Shown: positions 8,561 through 19,387 of the stretch, one piece after another
Position numbering within the stretch: position 1 is the first letter of the stretch
How the letters are laid out: every line of letters begins with the position of its first letter
DNA from: Azoarcus sp.
Lineage (GTDB): Bacteria > Pseudomonadota > Gammaproteobacteria > Burkholderiales > Rhodocyclaceae
DNA length: 46,998 nucleotides
Reading direction: 5' to 3'
Assembly: GCA_020725025.1 (NCBI GenBank)
Contig: DYFV01000038.1
Location: 1-46,998 of the forward strand
Notes under the pieces: generated by a model
Told to the model about the DNA's origin: nothing
Databases searched by the model: none
Seen by the model: only the letters and a program-made list of their open reading frames with translations
Position numbers and translations under genes: made by a program

Positions 8561-8833
8561 ATGGCACACAAAAAAGCCGGCGGCAGTTCGCGTAACGGCC
8601 GCGATTCGGAATCGAAACGACTCGGCGTGAAGCGCTACGGCGGCCAGTTCGTCCTCGCGGGCAACATCATCGTCCGCCAGCGCGGCACCGAGTACCATCC
8701 GGGCGACAACGTCGGTATCGGCAAGGACCATACCCTCTTCGCGCTCAAGGACGGCACCGTGCAGTTCACCGTGAAGGGCCCCAACAAGCGCCGCACGGTC
8801 GTGATCGTGCCGGAAGCCGCCGAAGCCGCGTAA
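8561..8833 (+). CDS. rpmA: 50S ribosomal protein L27
   Basis: A 90-residue protein starting [20 protein letters not shown], the conserved L27 N-terminus that reaches towards the peptidyl-transferase centre. It starts 17 bases after rplU with a GCAGGAGG ribosome binding site. There is no N-terminal extension of the kind that is cleaved in Firmicutes, as expected for a proteobacterium. Confidence 0.98.
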   Translation: MAHKKAGGSSRNGRDSESKRLGVKRYGGQFVLAGNIIVRQRGTEYHPGDNVGIGKDHTLFALKDGTVQFTVKGPNKRRTVVIVPEAAEAA

Positions 8834-8851
8834 CTCCGGCTTTCCGGTCCG

Positions 8852-10169
<1,318 letters not shown>

Positions 10170-10181
10170 CCTTCAGCCAAC

Positions 10182-11297
10182 ATGCGAAACAAGATCCGCA
10201 ACGCGCGCCGCCTGGTGATCAAGGTCGGCAGCGCGCTCGTAACCAACAACGGCGCCGGCCTCGACAAGACCGCCATGGCCGACTGGGCGCGTCAGATCGC
10301 CGTCCTGCGCGCCGACGGCAAGCAAGTGGTGCTGGTTTCCTCCGGCGCCATCGCCGCCGGCATGCAGCGCCTGGGCTGGACCAGGCGCCCCCACGAGATG
10401 CACAAGCTGCAGGCGGCCGCCGCGGTCGGCCAGATGGGGCTGGTGGAAGCCTACGAGGAGGCCTTCTCGCGCCACGACCTGCACACCGCGCAGATCCTGC
10501 TGACCCACGAGGACCTCGCCGACCGCACCCGCTACCTCAACGCCCGCTCGACGCTCACCACGCTGCTCGAGCTCGGCGTGGTACCGATCATCAACGAGAA
10601 CGACACCATCGTCACCGACGAGATCAAGTTCGGCGACAACGACACCCTCGGCGCGCTGGTGGCGAATCTCGTCGAGGCCCATGCGCTCATCATTCTCACC
10701 GACCAGCAAGGGCTCTATACTGCAGATCCGCGCCGCGATCCCACGGCGACGCTGGTCTCCGAAGGACAGGCCGAAGATCGTGCCTACGAGTCCATGGCCG
10801 GCGGCGCAGGGACGGGCATCAGCAAGGGCGGCATGATCACCAAGGTCCGTGCCGCCCAGCGCGCGGCCCGCAGCGGGGCGCACACCTGCATCGCGAGCGG
10901 GCAAGCGCCCGATGCATTGCTGCGGCTCGCGGCCGGCGAGGCGCTCGGCACGCTGCTCTACGCCTCGAGCACGCCGCTGCAGGCGCGCAAGCAGTGGCTG
11001 GCCGATCACCTGCAGCTCGCGGGCGATCTGGTCATCGACGACGGCGCGGTGGGCGCGCTGCGCAGCGGCAAGAGCCTCCTGCCGGTGGGGGTGATGGAGG
11101 TGCGCGGCGACTTCGAGCGCGGCGCCGCGGTCGCCTGCCGCTCTGCCGCGGGCGATGAGATCGGACGGGGACTGGTGAACTACAGCAGCACGGAATGCCG
11201 CCGCATCGCGCGCAAGCCGAGCGGCGAGATCGAGAAGCTCTTGGGCTATATCGACGAGCCGGAACTGATCCACCGGGACAATATGGTCCTGCGCTGA
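10182..11297 (+). CDS. proB: Glutamate 5-kinase
   Basis: A 371-residue enzyme that phosphorylates glutamate, the first step of proline synthesis. The amino-acid kinase domain shows [11 protein letters not shown] near residue 12, [13 protein letters not shown] near 48, INENDTI near 140 and [10 protein letters not shown]. The C-terminal quarter ([20 protein letters not shown]) is a PUA domain, so this is the long ProB form. It starts 12 bases after obgE and is probably co-transcribed with it. Confidence 0.97.
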   Translation: MRNKIRNARRLVIKVGSALVTNNGAGLDKTAMADWARQIAVLRADGKQVVLVSSGAIAAGMQRLGWTRRPHEMHKLQAAAAVGQMGLVEAYEEAFSRHDLHTAQILLTHEDLADRTRYLNARSTLTTLLELGVVPIINENDTIVTDEIKFGDNDTLGALVANLVEAHALIILTDQQGLYTADPRRDPTATLVSEGQAEDRAYESMAGGAGTGISKGGMITKVRAAQRAARSGAHTCIASGQAPDALLRLAAGEALGTLLYASSTPLQARKQWLADHLQLAGDLVIDDGAVGALRSGKSLLPVGVMEVRGDFERGAAVACRSAAGDEIGRGLVNYSSTECRRIARKPSGEIEKLLGYIDEPELIHRDNMVLR

Positions 11298-11355
11298 GGG
11301 AGTCTCAGCCCCGGCTCACGGTCGAACGGCGCCGCCGGGCGCCAAGGAGGCTGCG

Positions 11356-12954
11356 TTGTCGGTAACCGAACTCCTTTCCACCCTTGCCGGGTCGCTGGGC
11401 GACGATCGGGTGCTCGACCTGGAGCGGGCCCGCGCGCGCTACCCGGCAGAAACCGCCTTCTCCAGCGCCCGCTTCGCCGGCGCCCTGCGCCCGCGCTCCG
11501 TGGAGGAACTGGCCGCCTGCGTCGCCGCGGCACGGCGCCTCGCCACCCCGCTATACACCATCAGCACCGGCAACAACTGGGGCTACGGCGCGGCCACCCC
11601 CGCCCGGGACGGCTGCGTGCTGCTCGACCTCGGCGGCCTAGCCCGCATCCGCGCGCTCGACGAGCGCAGCGGCGTCGTCATCCTTGAGCCCGGCGTCACC
11701 CAGGCACAGCTGCACGCCTTCCTGAGCGACGGCGGCCATCCGTTCCTGGTACCCACCACCGGCGCGGGGCCCAACTGCAGCATCGTGGGCAACGCCATCG
11801 AGCGCGGCTACGGCATCACGCCCTGGGCGGACCACTTCCACGCGGTCACCGGCATCGAGGTGATGCTCGCCGACGGCAGCGTGTACCGCTCGCCGCTCGC
11901 CGCGATGGGGGCCGACAAGGTGGCCCCCCTCTTCAAGTGGGGCATCGGCCCGCACCTGGACGGAATCTTCACCCAGTCCGCCTTCGGCATCGTCACTGCC
12001 ATGTCGATCGCGCTCGCGCGACGGCCGGAGTCGGTGCAGTGCTTCCTCTTCTCCCTGCGCGACGAGGCGCTGCTCGCGCCTGCGGTGGACGCCACCCGCG
12101 ACATCCTGGCCTCTCTGCCCGGTCTGGTGGGAGGCATCAACCTGATGAACCGGCACCGGGTGCTGGCGATGTCGGCGCCCTACCCCGGGGACCGCCTCGG
12201 GCCGGATGGGCTGATCCCGCAGGAGGTGCTCGAATCCATGGGCCGAAGCCTGCAGATCTTCCCGTGGACCGGCTTCGGCACCCTCTACGGCACGCAGCGC
12301 ACCGCGCGCGCCGCCCGTGCCGAGATCCGCAAGCGCCTGCGCGGCATCGCCTCGCGCCTGCTGTTCATCTCGCCCGAGCGGGCGGTGCTGCTCGCCCGCC
12401 TGGTTGGCCGGCTGCCGGGACCGCTCAACGCGCGGCTCGGCCCCGCCGTCGCCACCCTCGCGAAATCGCTCGAACTGGTCGCCGGCAAGCCCAACCAGAC
12501 GGCGCTTCCGCTCGCCTACTGGCGCAGCGGGCAGCCGCACGATCCCGAGGCACTCAATCCCGCGCGCGACGGCTGCGGACTCGCCTGGTTCGCGCCCCTG
12601 GTGCCCATCGACGGGGCGGCGGTGCGCGACTATGTCGCCTTCACGGCCGAGACCATGCGCCGTCATCGCCTGGAACCCCTCATCACGCTCACCTCGGTGA
12701 ACGAGCGCTGCTTCGACAGCACGGTACCGCTGCTCTTCGACCCCCGCGACCCGGCCGAGGTCGAGCGAGCCCGCACCGCCCACCGGCAACTGCTCGACGA
12801 AGCGCTCGCGCGCGGCCTCGCGCCCTACCGCGTGGGGACGGACGCCATGGACTGGCTGCAGAAAAAGGCTCCCGAACATTGGGAATTCGTGCGCCTGATC
12901 AAGACCGCGCTCGATCCACACGGTATCCTCTCACCCGGTCGCTACGGCGTTTAG
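11356..12954 (+). CDS. FAD-linked oxidoreductase of the vanillyl-alcohol oxidase / p-cresol methylhydroxylase type
   Basis: A 532-residue flavoprotein. The FAD-binding PCMH domain is at residues about 20-220 (LYTISTGNNWGYGAATP; a segment ILEPGVTQAQLHAFL; then PTTGAGPNCSIVGNAIERGYG), with a cap domain and the conserved C-terminus LKTALDPHGILSPGRYG. Relatives oxidise phenolic substrates, but the substrate here is not readable. Translation appears to begin at a TTG (11356), because AAGGAGG stands 5-6 bases before it and no ATG is suitably placed. It lies 58 bases after proB; the next gene is a methyltransferase, so a small biosynthetic cluster is possible. Confidence 0.8.
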   Translation: MSVTELLSTLAGSLGDDRVLDLERARARYPAETAFSSARFAGALRPRSVEELAACVAAARRLATPLYTISTGNNWGYGAATPARDGCVLLDLGGLARIRALDERSGVVILEPGVTQAQLHAFLSDGGHPFLVPTTGAGPNCSIVGNAIERGYGITPWADHFHAVTGIEVMLADGSVYRSPLAAMGADKVAPLFKWGIGPHLDGIFTQSAFGIVTAMSIALARRPESVQCFLFSLRDEALLAPAVDATRDILASLPGLVGGINLMNRHRVLAMSAPYPGDRLGPDGLIPQEVLESMGRSLQIFPWTGFGTLYGTQRTARAARAEIRKRLRGIASRLLFISPERAVLLARLVGRLPGPLNARLGPAVATLAKSLELVAGKPNQTALPLAYWRSGQPHDPEALNPARDGCGLAWFAPLVPIDGAAVRDYVAFTAETMRRHRLEPLITLTSVNERCFDSTVPLLFDPRDPAEVERARTAHRQLLDEALARGLAPYRVGTDAMDWLQKKAPEHWEFVRLIKTALDPHGILSPGRYGV

Positions 12955-12987
12955 GGTAGGGGTACGATGGGGTCAATCCCCCCAGAT

Positions 12988-13012
12988 ACCCGTACGCGCC
13001 TGCGGTACGGGT
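12988..13012. terminator. Hairpin between the FAD oxidase and the methyltransferase
   Basis: ACCCGTAC (12988-12995) pairs perfectly with GTACGGGT (13005-13012) across a 9-base loop. It lies 33 bases after the oxidase stop. No T-run follows, so it may be a weak or Rho-assisted terminator, an mRNA end-stabiliser or an operator. The 233-base gap around it shows no gene. Confidence 0.4.
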
Positions 13013-13187
13013 GACTCATGCCCTCTTGGCGCACGCGGCGTCCGTCCGCTGCGCCCGATGCACCCGACGACAGGCCCGGCCGTCGCGCGCCCAACGGCGC
13101 GCCCTCGGAGCGATCGCGCGCGTCCGGTGCCTGCCGCAACGCTGGACGAAGATCAATGAACCAGCGCCCCGCGCTCTCAAGAACAAC

Positions 13188-14018
13188 ATGGACACCATTA
13201 CGCCGTTTCTGAAGCGCATCCAGTTCCTGGAGCTGGAAGACCTTCCCTGGTTTCCCCAGGTAATCCGTGACGGGGTCACCGACTTTCTCAACTTCATCGT
13301 CTCGCGCGCGCATTTGTTCGAGCCCATCGCCCCGCTGCTCGGCGGCGCCCTCGAGCGGACCGGCAGCAAGGAGGTGGTCGACCTGTGTGCCGGCGCGGGG
13401 GGACCCTGGCTGGCGCTCAAGCGCTACTCCAACCATGGGGCATTGCGCGAGACGAAGGTGCTGCTGACCGACTTCTATCCCAACGTCACCACGCTCGAGC
13501 AGACCCGGGCCGCGTCCGCGGGAGACATCGATTTCGTGTCCGAGCCGGTCTCCGCTCAGCACGTACCCGAACGCCTGACGGGCTTTCGCACCCTCTTCTC
13601 GTCCTTCCACCACTTCGCGCCGGACAACGCCCGTGCCATCATTCACGACGCCGTGGCTCACCGGCGCGGGCTGGCGGTGTTCGAGTCGACCCAGCGCCAT
13701 CCGCTGATGTTGATGTACATGCTTTTTACGCCCATCATCGTGCTGCTGACGCTACCCTTTCATCGCGGCCTGCGCCTGTCCAAGCTATTCTGGACCTATG
13801 TCATTCCAGCGATCCCGCTTACCGTGATGTTCGACGGCATCATTTCCTGCCTCCGCACCTACACGCCCGGCGAGCTGGAGCAGCTGGTGCAGGGTATTCC
13901 CGGCGCCGACCAGTACCACTGGTCGTTCGGCGTTCAGCGCATCCCCGGGCTGCCGATCGGCGTCACCTACATGATCGGCTATCCGGTGCGCGAGGCCGCA
14001 CCGCAGACGACCGCATAG
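13188..14018 (+). CDS. SAM-dependent methyltransferase-like protein with a hydrophobic segment
   Basis: A 276-residue protein. VVDLCAGAGGPWLAL near residue 62 is a Rossmann methyltransferase motif I (D-x-C-x-G-x-G), followed by VLLTDFYPN with an acidic residue at the second strand end and FSSFHHF at the motif IV position. Residues about 165-185 (LMLMYMLFTPIIVLLTLPF) are hydrophobic enough to be membrane-associated, which is unusual for this fold. The open frame begins at 13011, but the earlier part looks like random Arg/Ala-rich translation, so MDTITPF at 13188 was chosen; its ribosome binding site is weak. The first permease follows after 6 bases, so they are probably one operon. The substrate is unknown. 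Confidence 0.68.
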   Translation: MDTITPFLKRIQFLELEDLPWFPQVIRDGVTDFLNFIVSRAHLFEPIAPLLGGALERTGSKEVVDLCAGAGGPWLALKRYSNHGALRETKVLLTDFYPNVTTLEQTRAASAGDIDFVSEPVSAQHVPERLTGFRTLFSSFHHFAPDNARAIIHDAVAHRRGLAVFESTQRHPLMLMYMLFTPIIVLLTLPFHRGLRLSKLFWTYVIPAIPLTVMFDGIISCLRTYTPGELEQLVQGIPGADQYHWSFGVQRIPGLPIGVTYMIGYPVREAAPQTTA

Positions 14019-14024
14019 GTACCC

Positions 14025-15269
14025 GTGCAGCGCGTGAGCCTGGAGACACTCGCTGCCGACCTGCGCCTGGCCGCGCGCAACCTCACCCGCCAGCTGCGGC
14101 GTACGCTGCTCGCGCTGCTCACCCTGGTGGGCGGCATCGTCGCCTACCTGATCGCCGGCGGCTTCATCGAGTGGATCTTCCACGACATGCGCGAGTCGAC
14201 CATCCACGCGCAGCTGGGCCACATCCAGATCGTCCGGCCGGGCTTCCTGCGCGAGGGCGGCGCCGACCCCTACCGCTACATGCTGCCGGCGGGTGAGGAA
14301 AACAAGCTCGCCGCCACCGACCCGCGCATCGTCACCGTGGCGCCGCGGCTCGCCTTCTCGGGGCTCGCGAGCCTGGGCGACTCGACCATTTCCTTCGTCG
14401 GCGAAGGCATCGACCCCGAGCGCGAGGCACCGATCAGCCGCGCCATGACCATCGTGGAAGGCAAGGACCTTCAGGCCTGCCCGGATGGACGCTGCGCCAT
14501 TCTGGGAGAGGGGCTCGCAGGGAATCTCGGTGTCCGGCCCGGCCAGTCCGTCGTGCTGCTGGGGACCACCGCCACCGGCTCGCTCAACGCCGTCGAGCTT
14601 CTCGTCACCGGCATCTTCGCGACCAAGACCCAGGCCTACGACGACACCGTGCTGCGCGTGCCGATCGGCGCGGCGCGGGAGCTGATGCGCGTGGAAGGCT
14701 CGACCACATGGGTGGTGCTGCTCTCGGACACTCCGGATACCGCGGACGTGGCCGCCGGGCTCGCCGCGCGGCTGCCCGGCGACGAGTACGAGATCGTCCT
14801 GTGGTCCGAGCTCGCGGACTTCTACAACAAGACGGTGGAGCTCTTCTCCCGGCAGGTGGGCGTCGTGCGCCTGCTGATCGCGCTCATCGTCGTCCTCAGC
14901 ATCACCAACACGCTGTCCATGGCGGTAATCGAGCGCACCAACGAGATCGGCACCTCCATGGCGATCGGCGTGCCCCGCCGCGGCATCCTGCGGCTTTTCC
15001 TGTGGGAGGGCGCGCTGCTGGGGCTGGCAGGGGGCGTGCTGGGCGTGGCGCTGGGATTCGTGCTCGGCGAGGCGATCTCGGCCATCGGCATCCCCATGCC
15101 GCCGCCGCCGGGCATGGCGCGCGGCTACATCGGCCAAATCGCCATCCCGCCCTCGCTGGCGCTGGACGGCTTTCTCCTCGCCTTCGTCACCACGCTGGCG
15201 GCGAGCGTGTTTCCCGCGTGGAAGGCCTCGCGCATGAACATCGTCGACGCCCTGCGCCACCAGCGATGA
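14025..15269 (+). CDS. ABC transporter permease of the FtsX/MacB (LolE-like) type
   Basis: A 414-residue inner-membrane protein with the FtsX/MacB layout: one N-terminal helix (LLALLTLVGGIVAYLIAGGF, about residues 26-46), a large periplasmic domain of about 220 residues, then three C-terminal helices (LLIALIVVLSITNTLSMAV; the GALLGLAGGVLGVALGFVLG region; LLAFVTTLAASVFPAW). The EIGTSMAIG and AWKASRMNIVDALRH motifs are family signatures. It starts at a GTG 6 bases after the methyltransferase, and its stop overlaps the start of the second permease. Such permeases usually act on lipoproteins, lipids or exported peptides together with an ATPase that is not present here. Confidence 0.85.
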   Translation: MQRVSLETLAADLRLAARNLTRQLRRTLLALLTLVGGIVAYLIAGGFIEWIFHDMRESTIHAQLGHIQIVRPGFLREGGADPYRYMLPAGEENKLAATDPRIVTVAPRLAFSGLASLGDSTISFVGEGIDPEREAPISRAMTIVEGKDLQACPDGRCAILGEGLAGNLGVRPGQSVVLLGTTATGSLNAVELLVTGIFATKTQAYDDTVLRVPIGAARELMRVEGSTTWVVLLSDTPDTADVAAGLAARLPGDEYEIVLWSELADFYNKTVELFSRQVGVVRLLIALIVVLSITNTLSMAVIERTNEIGTSMAIGVPRRGILRLFLWEGALLGLAGGVLGVALGFVLGEAISAIGIPMPPPPGMARGYIGQIAIPPSLALDGFLLAFVTTLAASVFPAWKASRMNIVDALRHQR

Positions 15270-16489
15270 ACGACATCCTGTTCAAGCTCGCGCTGCGCAA
15301 CGTGTTCCGCCAGAAGGTGCGCAGCGCCATGACGCTCGCCGCGATCGCCTTCGGCGTGGCGGGTCTCATCCTCGCGGGCGGCTTCGTGCAGGACATCTTC
15401 TTCCAGCTGGGCGAGGCCATCATCCACTCCCAGACCGGCCACGTGCAGACGTTCCGCAAGGACTTCATCGAGCGCGGCACGCGCCAGCCCGACAAGTACC
15501 TCATCGAGGACGCCGAGGCGCAGGCGGCGCGCATCGCCGCGCTGCCGCAGGTGGCGGAGGTGGCGGCCCGGCTCAACTTCTCCGGCCTGCTCAACAACGG
15601 CCGGCGCGACCTGGCCATCATCGGCGAAGGGGTCGAGCCGGACAAGGAGGCGCGGCTGGGCACCTATGTGAGGATCACTGCCGGCCGCCAGTTGACCGAC
15701 GAGGACAGCTTCGGCGTGCTGCTGGGCCAGGGCGTGGCCCAAACGCTGGGGCTCTCCCCGGGCGATGCGGTCACGCTGGTGGTGAGCACCGGCGAGGGCG
15801 CCATGAACACGCTCGACCTGGAAGTGGTGGGCGTCTTCCAGAGCTTTTCGCGCGATTTCGATGCACGGGCGGTCCGCATACCCCTTGCCGCCGCCCGCGA
15901 GCTTCTCCTCACCGACGGGGCCAACGTGCTGGTCACCCGCCTGCATCGCACCGAAGACACCGACGAGGCCCTCGCGGCCATCCGCGCCCTGCTCGATCCC
16001 GAGCGCCTGGAGGCCCGCAGCTGGCGCCAGCTCTCCGACTTCTACGACAAGACGCGCCAGCTCTACGACCGGCAGTTCGGCGTGCTGCAGCTCATCATCC
16101 TGCTGATGGTGATCCTGTCGGTCGCCAACAGCGTGAACATGGCCGCCTTCGAGCGGCTGTCCGAGTTCGGTACCCTGCAGGCCCTGGGCAACCGCAAGTA
16201 CGACGTGTTCCGGCTCATCCTTCTCGAGAACGTCATGCTGGGTTTCATGGGTGCCGCGCTGGGCGCCGCCGCCGGCATGGTTCTCGCAATCGTCATCTCT
16301 GCCATCGGCATAGACATGCCGCCTCCGCCCAACGCGAATGTGGGCTACACTGCCTACATACGGATCGTTCCGCAACTGGTGCTGACCGCCTTTCTGATCG
16401 GGGTGGCCGCCACGGTCCTGGCCGCGATTTTCCCGGCCCGGCGCGTGTCGGCCACCCCGATCGTTGACGCCCTGCGTCAGGGCACCTAG
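15266..16489 (+). CDS. Second FtsX/MacB-type ABC transporter permease
   Basis: A 407-residue paralogue of the preceding permease with the same layout: an N-terminal helix (AMTLAAIAFGVAGLILAGGFV), a periplasmic domain, then three helices starting at LQLIILLMVILSVANSVNM and ending IFPARRVSATPIVDALRQG. EFGTLQALG matches the EIGTSMAIG segment of its partner, and both share a PMPPPP/DMPPPP loop before the last helix. Its ATG overlaps the stop of the first permease (ATGA), so they are translated together and probably form a heterodimer (inference). A longer upstream frame is an artefact of the first permease in another phase. Confidence 0.85.
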   Translation: MNDILFKLALRNVFRQKVRSAMTLAAIAFGVAGLILAGGFVQDIFFQLGEAIIHSQTGHVQTFRKDFIERGTRQPDKYLIEDAEAQAARIAALPQVAEVAARLNFSGLLNNGRRDLAIIGEGVEPDKEARLGTYVRITAGRQLTDEDSFGVLLGQGVAQTLGLSPGDAVTLVVSTGEGAMNTLDLEVVGVFQSFSRDFDARAVRIPLAAARELLLTDGANVLVTRLHRTEDTDEALAAIRALLDPERLEARSWRQLSDFYDKTRQLYDRQFGVLQLIILLMVILSVANSVNMAAFERLSEFGTLQALGNRKYDVFRLILLENVMLGFMGAALGAAAGMVLAIVISAIGIDMPPPPNANVGYTAYIRIVPQLVLTAFLIGVAATVLAAIFPARRVSATPIVDALRQGT

Positions 16490-16503
16490 CCCGAGAGACC
16501 ATC

Positions 16504-17280
16504 ATGCAGCTGTTCGACCGATTCAACCTCGGCCACGGTTTCAGGAAATACTTCGAAATCCACCCGGCGCTCGACGAGACGCTGCGCGACGAGGTGTATC
16601 GCATCCGGCACGAGGTCTATTGCGAGGAGCTCGGCTTCGAGCCGGTCCGTCCCGACCGCCGCGAGAGCGACGAGTACGATGCGCAGAGCCTGCATTGCCT
16701 GCTGCGCACGAGCTCGGCGCCCCACGAGCCGGTAGGTTGTACGCGGCTGGTACTTGCCCGCCCCGGCGATCCGCAGGAGCTGCTGCCCTTCGAGCGCACC
16801 TGCGCGAGGTCGCTGAAACGCTCGATCGTCGACCCGGCACGCCTGCCGCGCGATCGCATCGCGGAGGTCTCGCGCCTGGCGGTGCGGTCGCGTTTCCGCC
16901 GCCGCCGCGCCGACCAGGTCGATCGAACCCCGATCCACGACGAGGACTTCGGCGGGAGCATCGTGCATCCCCGCTTTCCGTACATCCCGATCGGACTCTA
17001 CCTCGGCGCCATCGCGCTCGCCGCCCGCAGCGGCGTGGAGACCCTGTTCGTCCTCACCGAGCCGCGGCTCGCCTCGCACTTCGCGAAGCTCGGCGTGGCG
17101 GTGACGCAGATCGGCGATCCGGTCGAGCACCGCGGGACGCGCATTCCCTCAATGATGGACGTGCAGAGCATCATCAAGGGCATGCGCTTCCTGGTGAAGC
17201 CCATGTGGCGGGTGATCCGCGAGGAGATCGAGGCGGACTACGAGCGCCGCGCGGGCGGCGCGTGGCTGTCGGATCGCTGA
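16504..17280 (+). CDS. PEP-CTERM/exosortase system-associated acyltransferase
   Basis: A 258-residue protein of the GNAT/autoinducer-synthase-like fold. The N-terminal segment LRDEVYRIRHEVYCEELGFEP and the block RIAEVSRLAVRSRFRRRR match the exosortase-associated acyltransferase family (TIGR03694 type), which resembles acyl-homoserine-lactone synthases. The acyl substrate of this family is not known to me. It sits 14 bases after the second permease and ends the operon at a strong terminator. The PEP-CTERM regulatory and sugar genes lie about 20 kb away (37.7-45.5 kb), so the system is split across the chromosome. Confidence 0.82.
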   Translation: MQLFDRFNLGHGFRKYFEIHPALDETLRDEVYRIRHEVYCEELGFEPVRPDRRESDEYDAQSLHCLLRTSSAPHEPVGCTRLVLARPGDPQELLPFERTCARSLKRSIVDPARLPRDRIAEVSRLAVRSRFRRRRADQVDRTPIHDEDFGGSIVHPRFPYIPIGLYLGAIALAARSGVETLFVLTEPRLASHFAKLGVAVTQIGDPVEHRGTRIPSMMDVQSIIKGMRFLVKPMWRVIREEIEADYERRAGGAWLSDR

Positions 17281-17320
17281 CCCACCGACGCGGAGTGCGT
17301 CGACTTCCACGGTAATCGAC

Positions 17321-17350
17321 AAGGGCCCGCGCCGAAGCGCGGGCCCTTTC
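17321..17350. terminator. Bidirectional terminator between convergent genes
   Basis: A 12-bp perfect GC-rich stem (17321-17332 with 17337-17348) is closed by a CGAA tetraloop. It has TTT on one side and AA on the other, and lies between the acyltransferase (+) and prpE (-) stops. Confidence 0.85.
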
Positions 17351-17366
17351 ACCATGCGAGACCGGG

Positions 17367-19259
17367 TCAGGCCGTCAACGCGGCGCGGATCTGCTCCAGG
17401 GTGGAGGGATCGTCGATGGTGGTGAGATCTCCCGGATCGCGGCCTTCGGCGAGCGCCTGGATGGAGCGGCGGAGCATCTTGCCCGAGCGGGTCTTGGGCA
17501 GACCGGAGATGAAGTGCACCCGGCCCGGGCGGGCGATGGCGCCGAGCAGGCTGTCGACGGTCTTCATGACTTCCTTCTCGAGGGCGGCGCGCTTCTCGGC
17601 GGTATCGACCGTCGAGGCGTCCTTCACCACCGCGAAGGCCATGGGCATCTGGCCCTTGACCTCGTCGGCCACGCCCACGACGGCCACCTCGGCGATCGCG
17701 GTGTGGGCCTGGATGGCCTCCTCGATTTCGCGGGTGCCGAGGCGATGTCCGGCGACGTTGATGACGTCGTCCATGCGCCCGAGGATGGTGTGGTAGCCCT
17801 CCTCGTCCTTGATGCCCCAGTCGGACGACGAGTACACCACCGGGTCCTTGAAGAGGCTGAAGTAGGTGGACACGAAGCGCTCGTCCTGGCCCCACACGGT
17901 GGACAGGCAGCCCGGCGGCAGCGGCGGGACGATACCGACGATGCCCTTCTCGTTGGCGCCGCACTCGCTACCGTCCTCGCGGAAGATGCGCAGGTCGTAG
18001 CCGTACACCGGGAAGGCGGGCGAGCCGAGCTTGATCTTGCTGTCCTCGACGCCGCGGCAGATGGCGAGCATCGGCCAGCCGGTCTCGGTCTGCCAGTAGT
18101 TGTCGATCACCGGGATGCCCAGCTCGTCCATGATCCACTTGTGGCTGGTCTCGTCCAGCGGCTCGCCGGCGAGGAAGAGGTGCTTGAGGGAGGACAGGTC
18201 GTACTTCTTGAGGAAGGCCGGGTCCTGCTTCTTGAGCACGCGCACCGCGGTGGGCGCGGAGAACATCACGTTCACCTTGTGCTCCTGGACGATCTTCCAC
18301 CAGATGCCGGCGTCCGGGCGCAGCGGAGTGCCTTCGTACATCACGGTGGCCATGCCGGCGATCAGCGGGCCGTAGATGATGTAGCTGTGGCCCACCACCC
18401 AGCCGATGTCCGAGGTCGAGAACATGGTCTCGCCTTCGAAGCCGGTGAAGATGTGCTTCATGGAGGCGGCGAGCGCCACGGCGTAGCCGCCGGTGTCGCG
18501 CTGCACGCCCTTGGGCTTGCCGGTGGTGCCGGAGGTGTACAGGATGTAGCTGGGCTCGGAGGACTCGAGCCAGGTCACCGGCACCTTCGCGTCCATGTGC
18601 TTGGCGCGCAGCTCGGCGTAGTCCACGTCGCGCCCCTCGACCCTGGGGAAGCCCTTGTCGAGGCCGCGATCGACGATCAGCACCTTGGCCGGCGGGAACT
18701 CGGCGAGCTTGCACGCCTCGTCCACCAGATGCTTGTAGGGCACGGGCTTGCCGTTGCGCATGCCGGCGTCCGAGCTGACCATCAGCACCGGCTTGGCGTC
18801 GTCGATACGGGTGGCGAGCGAGCCCGCCGCGAAGCCGCCGAACACCACCGAGTGGATCGCGCCGATGCGGGCGCAGGCGAGGATGGCGAAGGCCGCCTCG
18901 GCGATCATCGGCATGTAGATCAGCACGCGATCGCCCTTCTTCACGCCGAGATCCTGGTAGATCGCGGCCATGCGCTCGACTTCGCGCTGCAGCTCGGCGA
19001 AGGAGTAGATCTTCTCCTCGTTGGTCTCGGTGGAGATGTAGATCAGCGCGCGGTCGTTCGGGCGCTTGGCGGCGTGGCGGTCGACCGCGTTGTAGCAGAG
19101 GTTGGTCTCGCCGCCCTTGAACCACTTGACGAACGGCGGGTTGGAGAAATCGCAGATCTGTTCCGCCGGCTTGTTCCAATGCACGAGCCCGGCCTGCTCG
19201 GCCCAGAACTCGTCACGCTTCTCGATGGAACGGCGGTGGAACTCCTTGTACGTCGTCAT
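17367..19259 (-). CDS. prpE: Propionate--CoA ligase
   Basis: A 630-residue acyl-CoA synthetase of the PrpE type. Adenylation motifs are YILYTSGTTGKPKGVQRD near residue 237, SDIGWVVGHSYI, IDNYWQTETGWP and the C-terminal PKTRSGKMLRRSIQALAEGRDPGDLTTI, whose Lys is the usual acetylation-controlled catalytic residue. The TNLCYNAVDRH and RIDDAKP segments follow PrpE more closely than acetyl-CoA synthetase. The enzyme makes propionyl-CoA from propionate, ATP and CoA. The second of two in-frame Met codons (19259) was chosen because GGGAGAGG stands at the correct distance from it. With acuI nearby, both encoded enzymes produce propionyl-CoA. Confidence 0.92.
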   Translation of the reverse strand: MTTYKEFHRRSIEKRDEFWAEQAGLVHWNKPAEQICDFSNPPFVKWFKGGETNLCYNAVDRHAAKRPNDRALIYISTETNEEKIYSFAELQREVERMAAIYQDLGVKKGDRVLIYMPMIAEAAFAILACARIGAIHSVVFGGFAAGSLATRIDDAKPVLMVSSDAGMRNGKPVPYKHLVDEACKLAEFPPAKVLIVDRGLDKGFPRVEGRDVDYAELRAKHMDAKVPVTWLESSEPSYILYTSGTTGKPKGVQRDTGGYAVALAASMKHIFTGFEGETMFSTSDIGWVVGHSYIIYGPLIAGMATVMYEGTPLRPDAGIWWKIVQEHKVNVMFSAPTAVRVLKKQDPAFLKKYDLSSLKHLFLAGEPLDETSHKWIMDELGIPVIDNYWQTETGWPMLAICRGVEDSKIKLGSPAFPVYGYDLRIFREDGSECGANEKGIVGIVPPLPPGCLSTVWGQDERFVSTYFSLFKDPVVYSSSDWGIKDEEGYHTILGRMDDVINVAGHRLGTREIEEAIQAHTAIAEVAVVGVADEVKGQMPMAFAVVKDASTVDTAEKRAALEKEVMKTVDSLLGAIARPGRVHFISGLPKTRSGKMLRRSIQALAEGRDPGDLTTIDDPSTLEQIRAALTA

Positions 19260-19387
19260 GAGCATCCTCTCCCTTCAATTTCCCTTCATTGCAAACGACT
19301 CTTTCGGGTGCCACCCGGAACCACCTCGCGGCGCTCCGACGCACCCCCGACTGCTGCTCTTGTTGTGTTTTTGGTTGTAGTGGTACT

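Noticed and set aside
14708..15265. N-terminal extension of the second permease by about 186 residues
   Set aside because: It is the out-of-phase translation of the first permease; the ATG overlap at 15266 and the family N-terminus fix the true start.
17367..19259. Acetyl-CoA synthetase (acs) as identity of the ligase
   Set aside because: The N-terminal TNLCYNAVDRH region, RDTGGYAVALA segment and the EGRDPGDLTTIDDP tail follow PrpE more closely.
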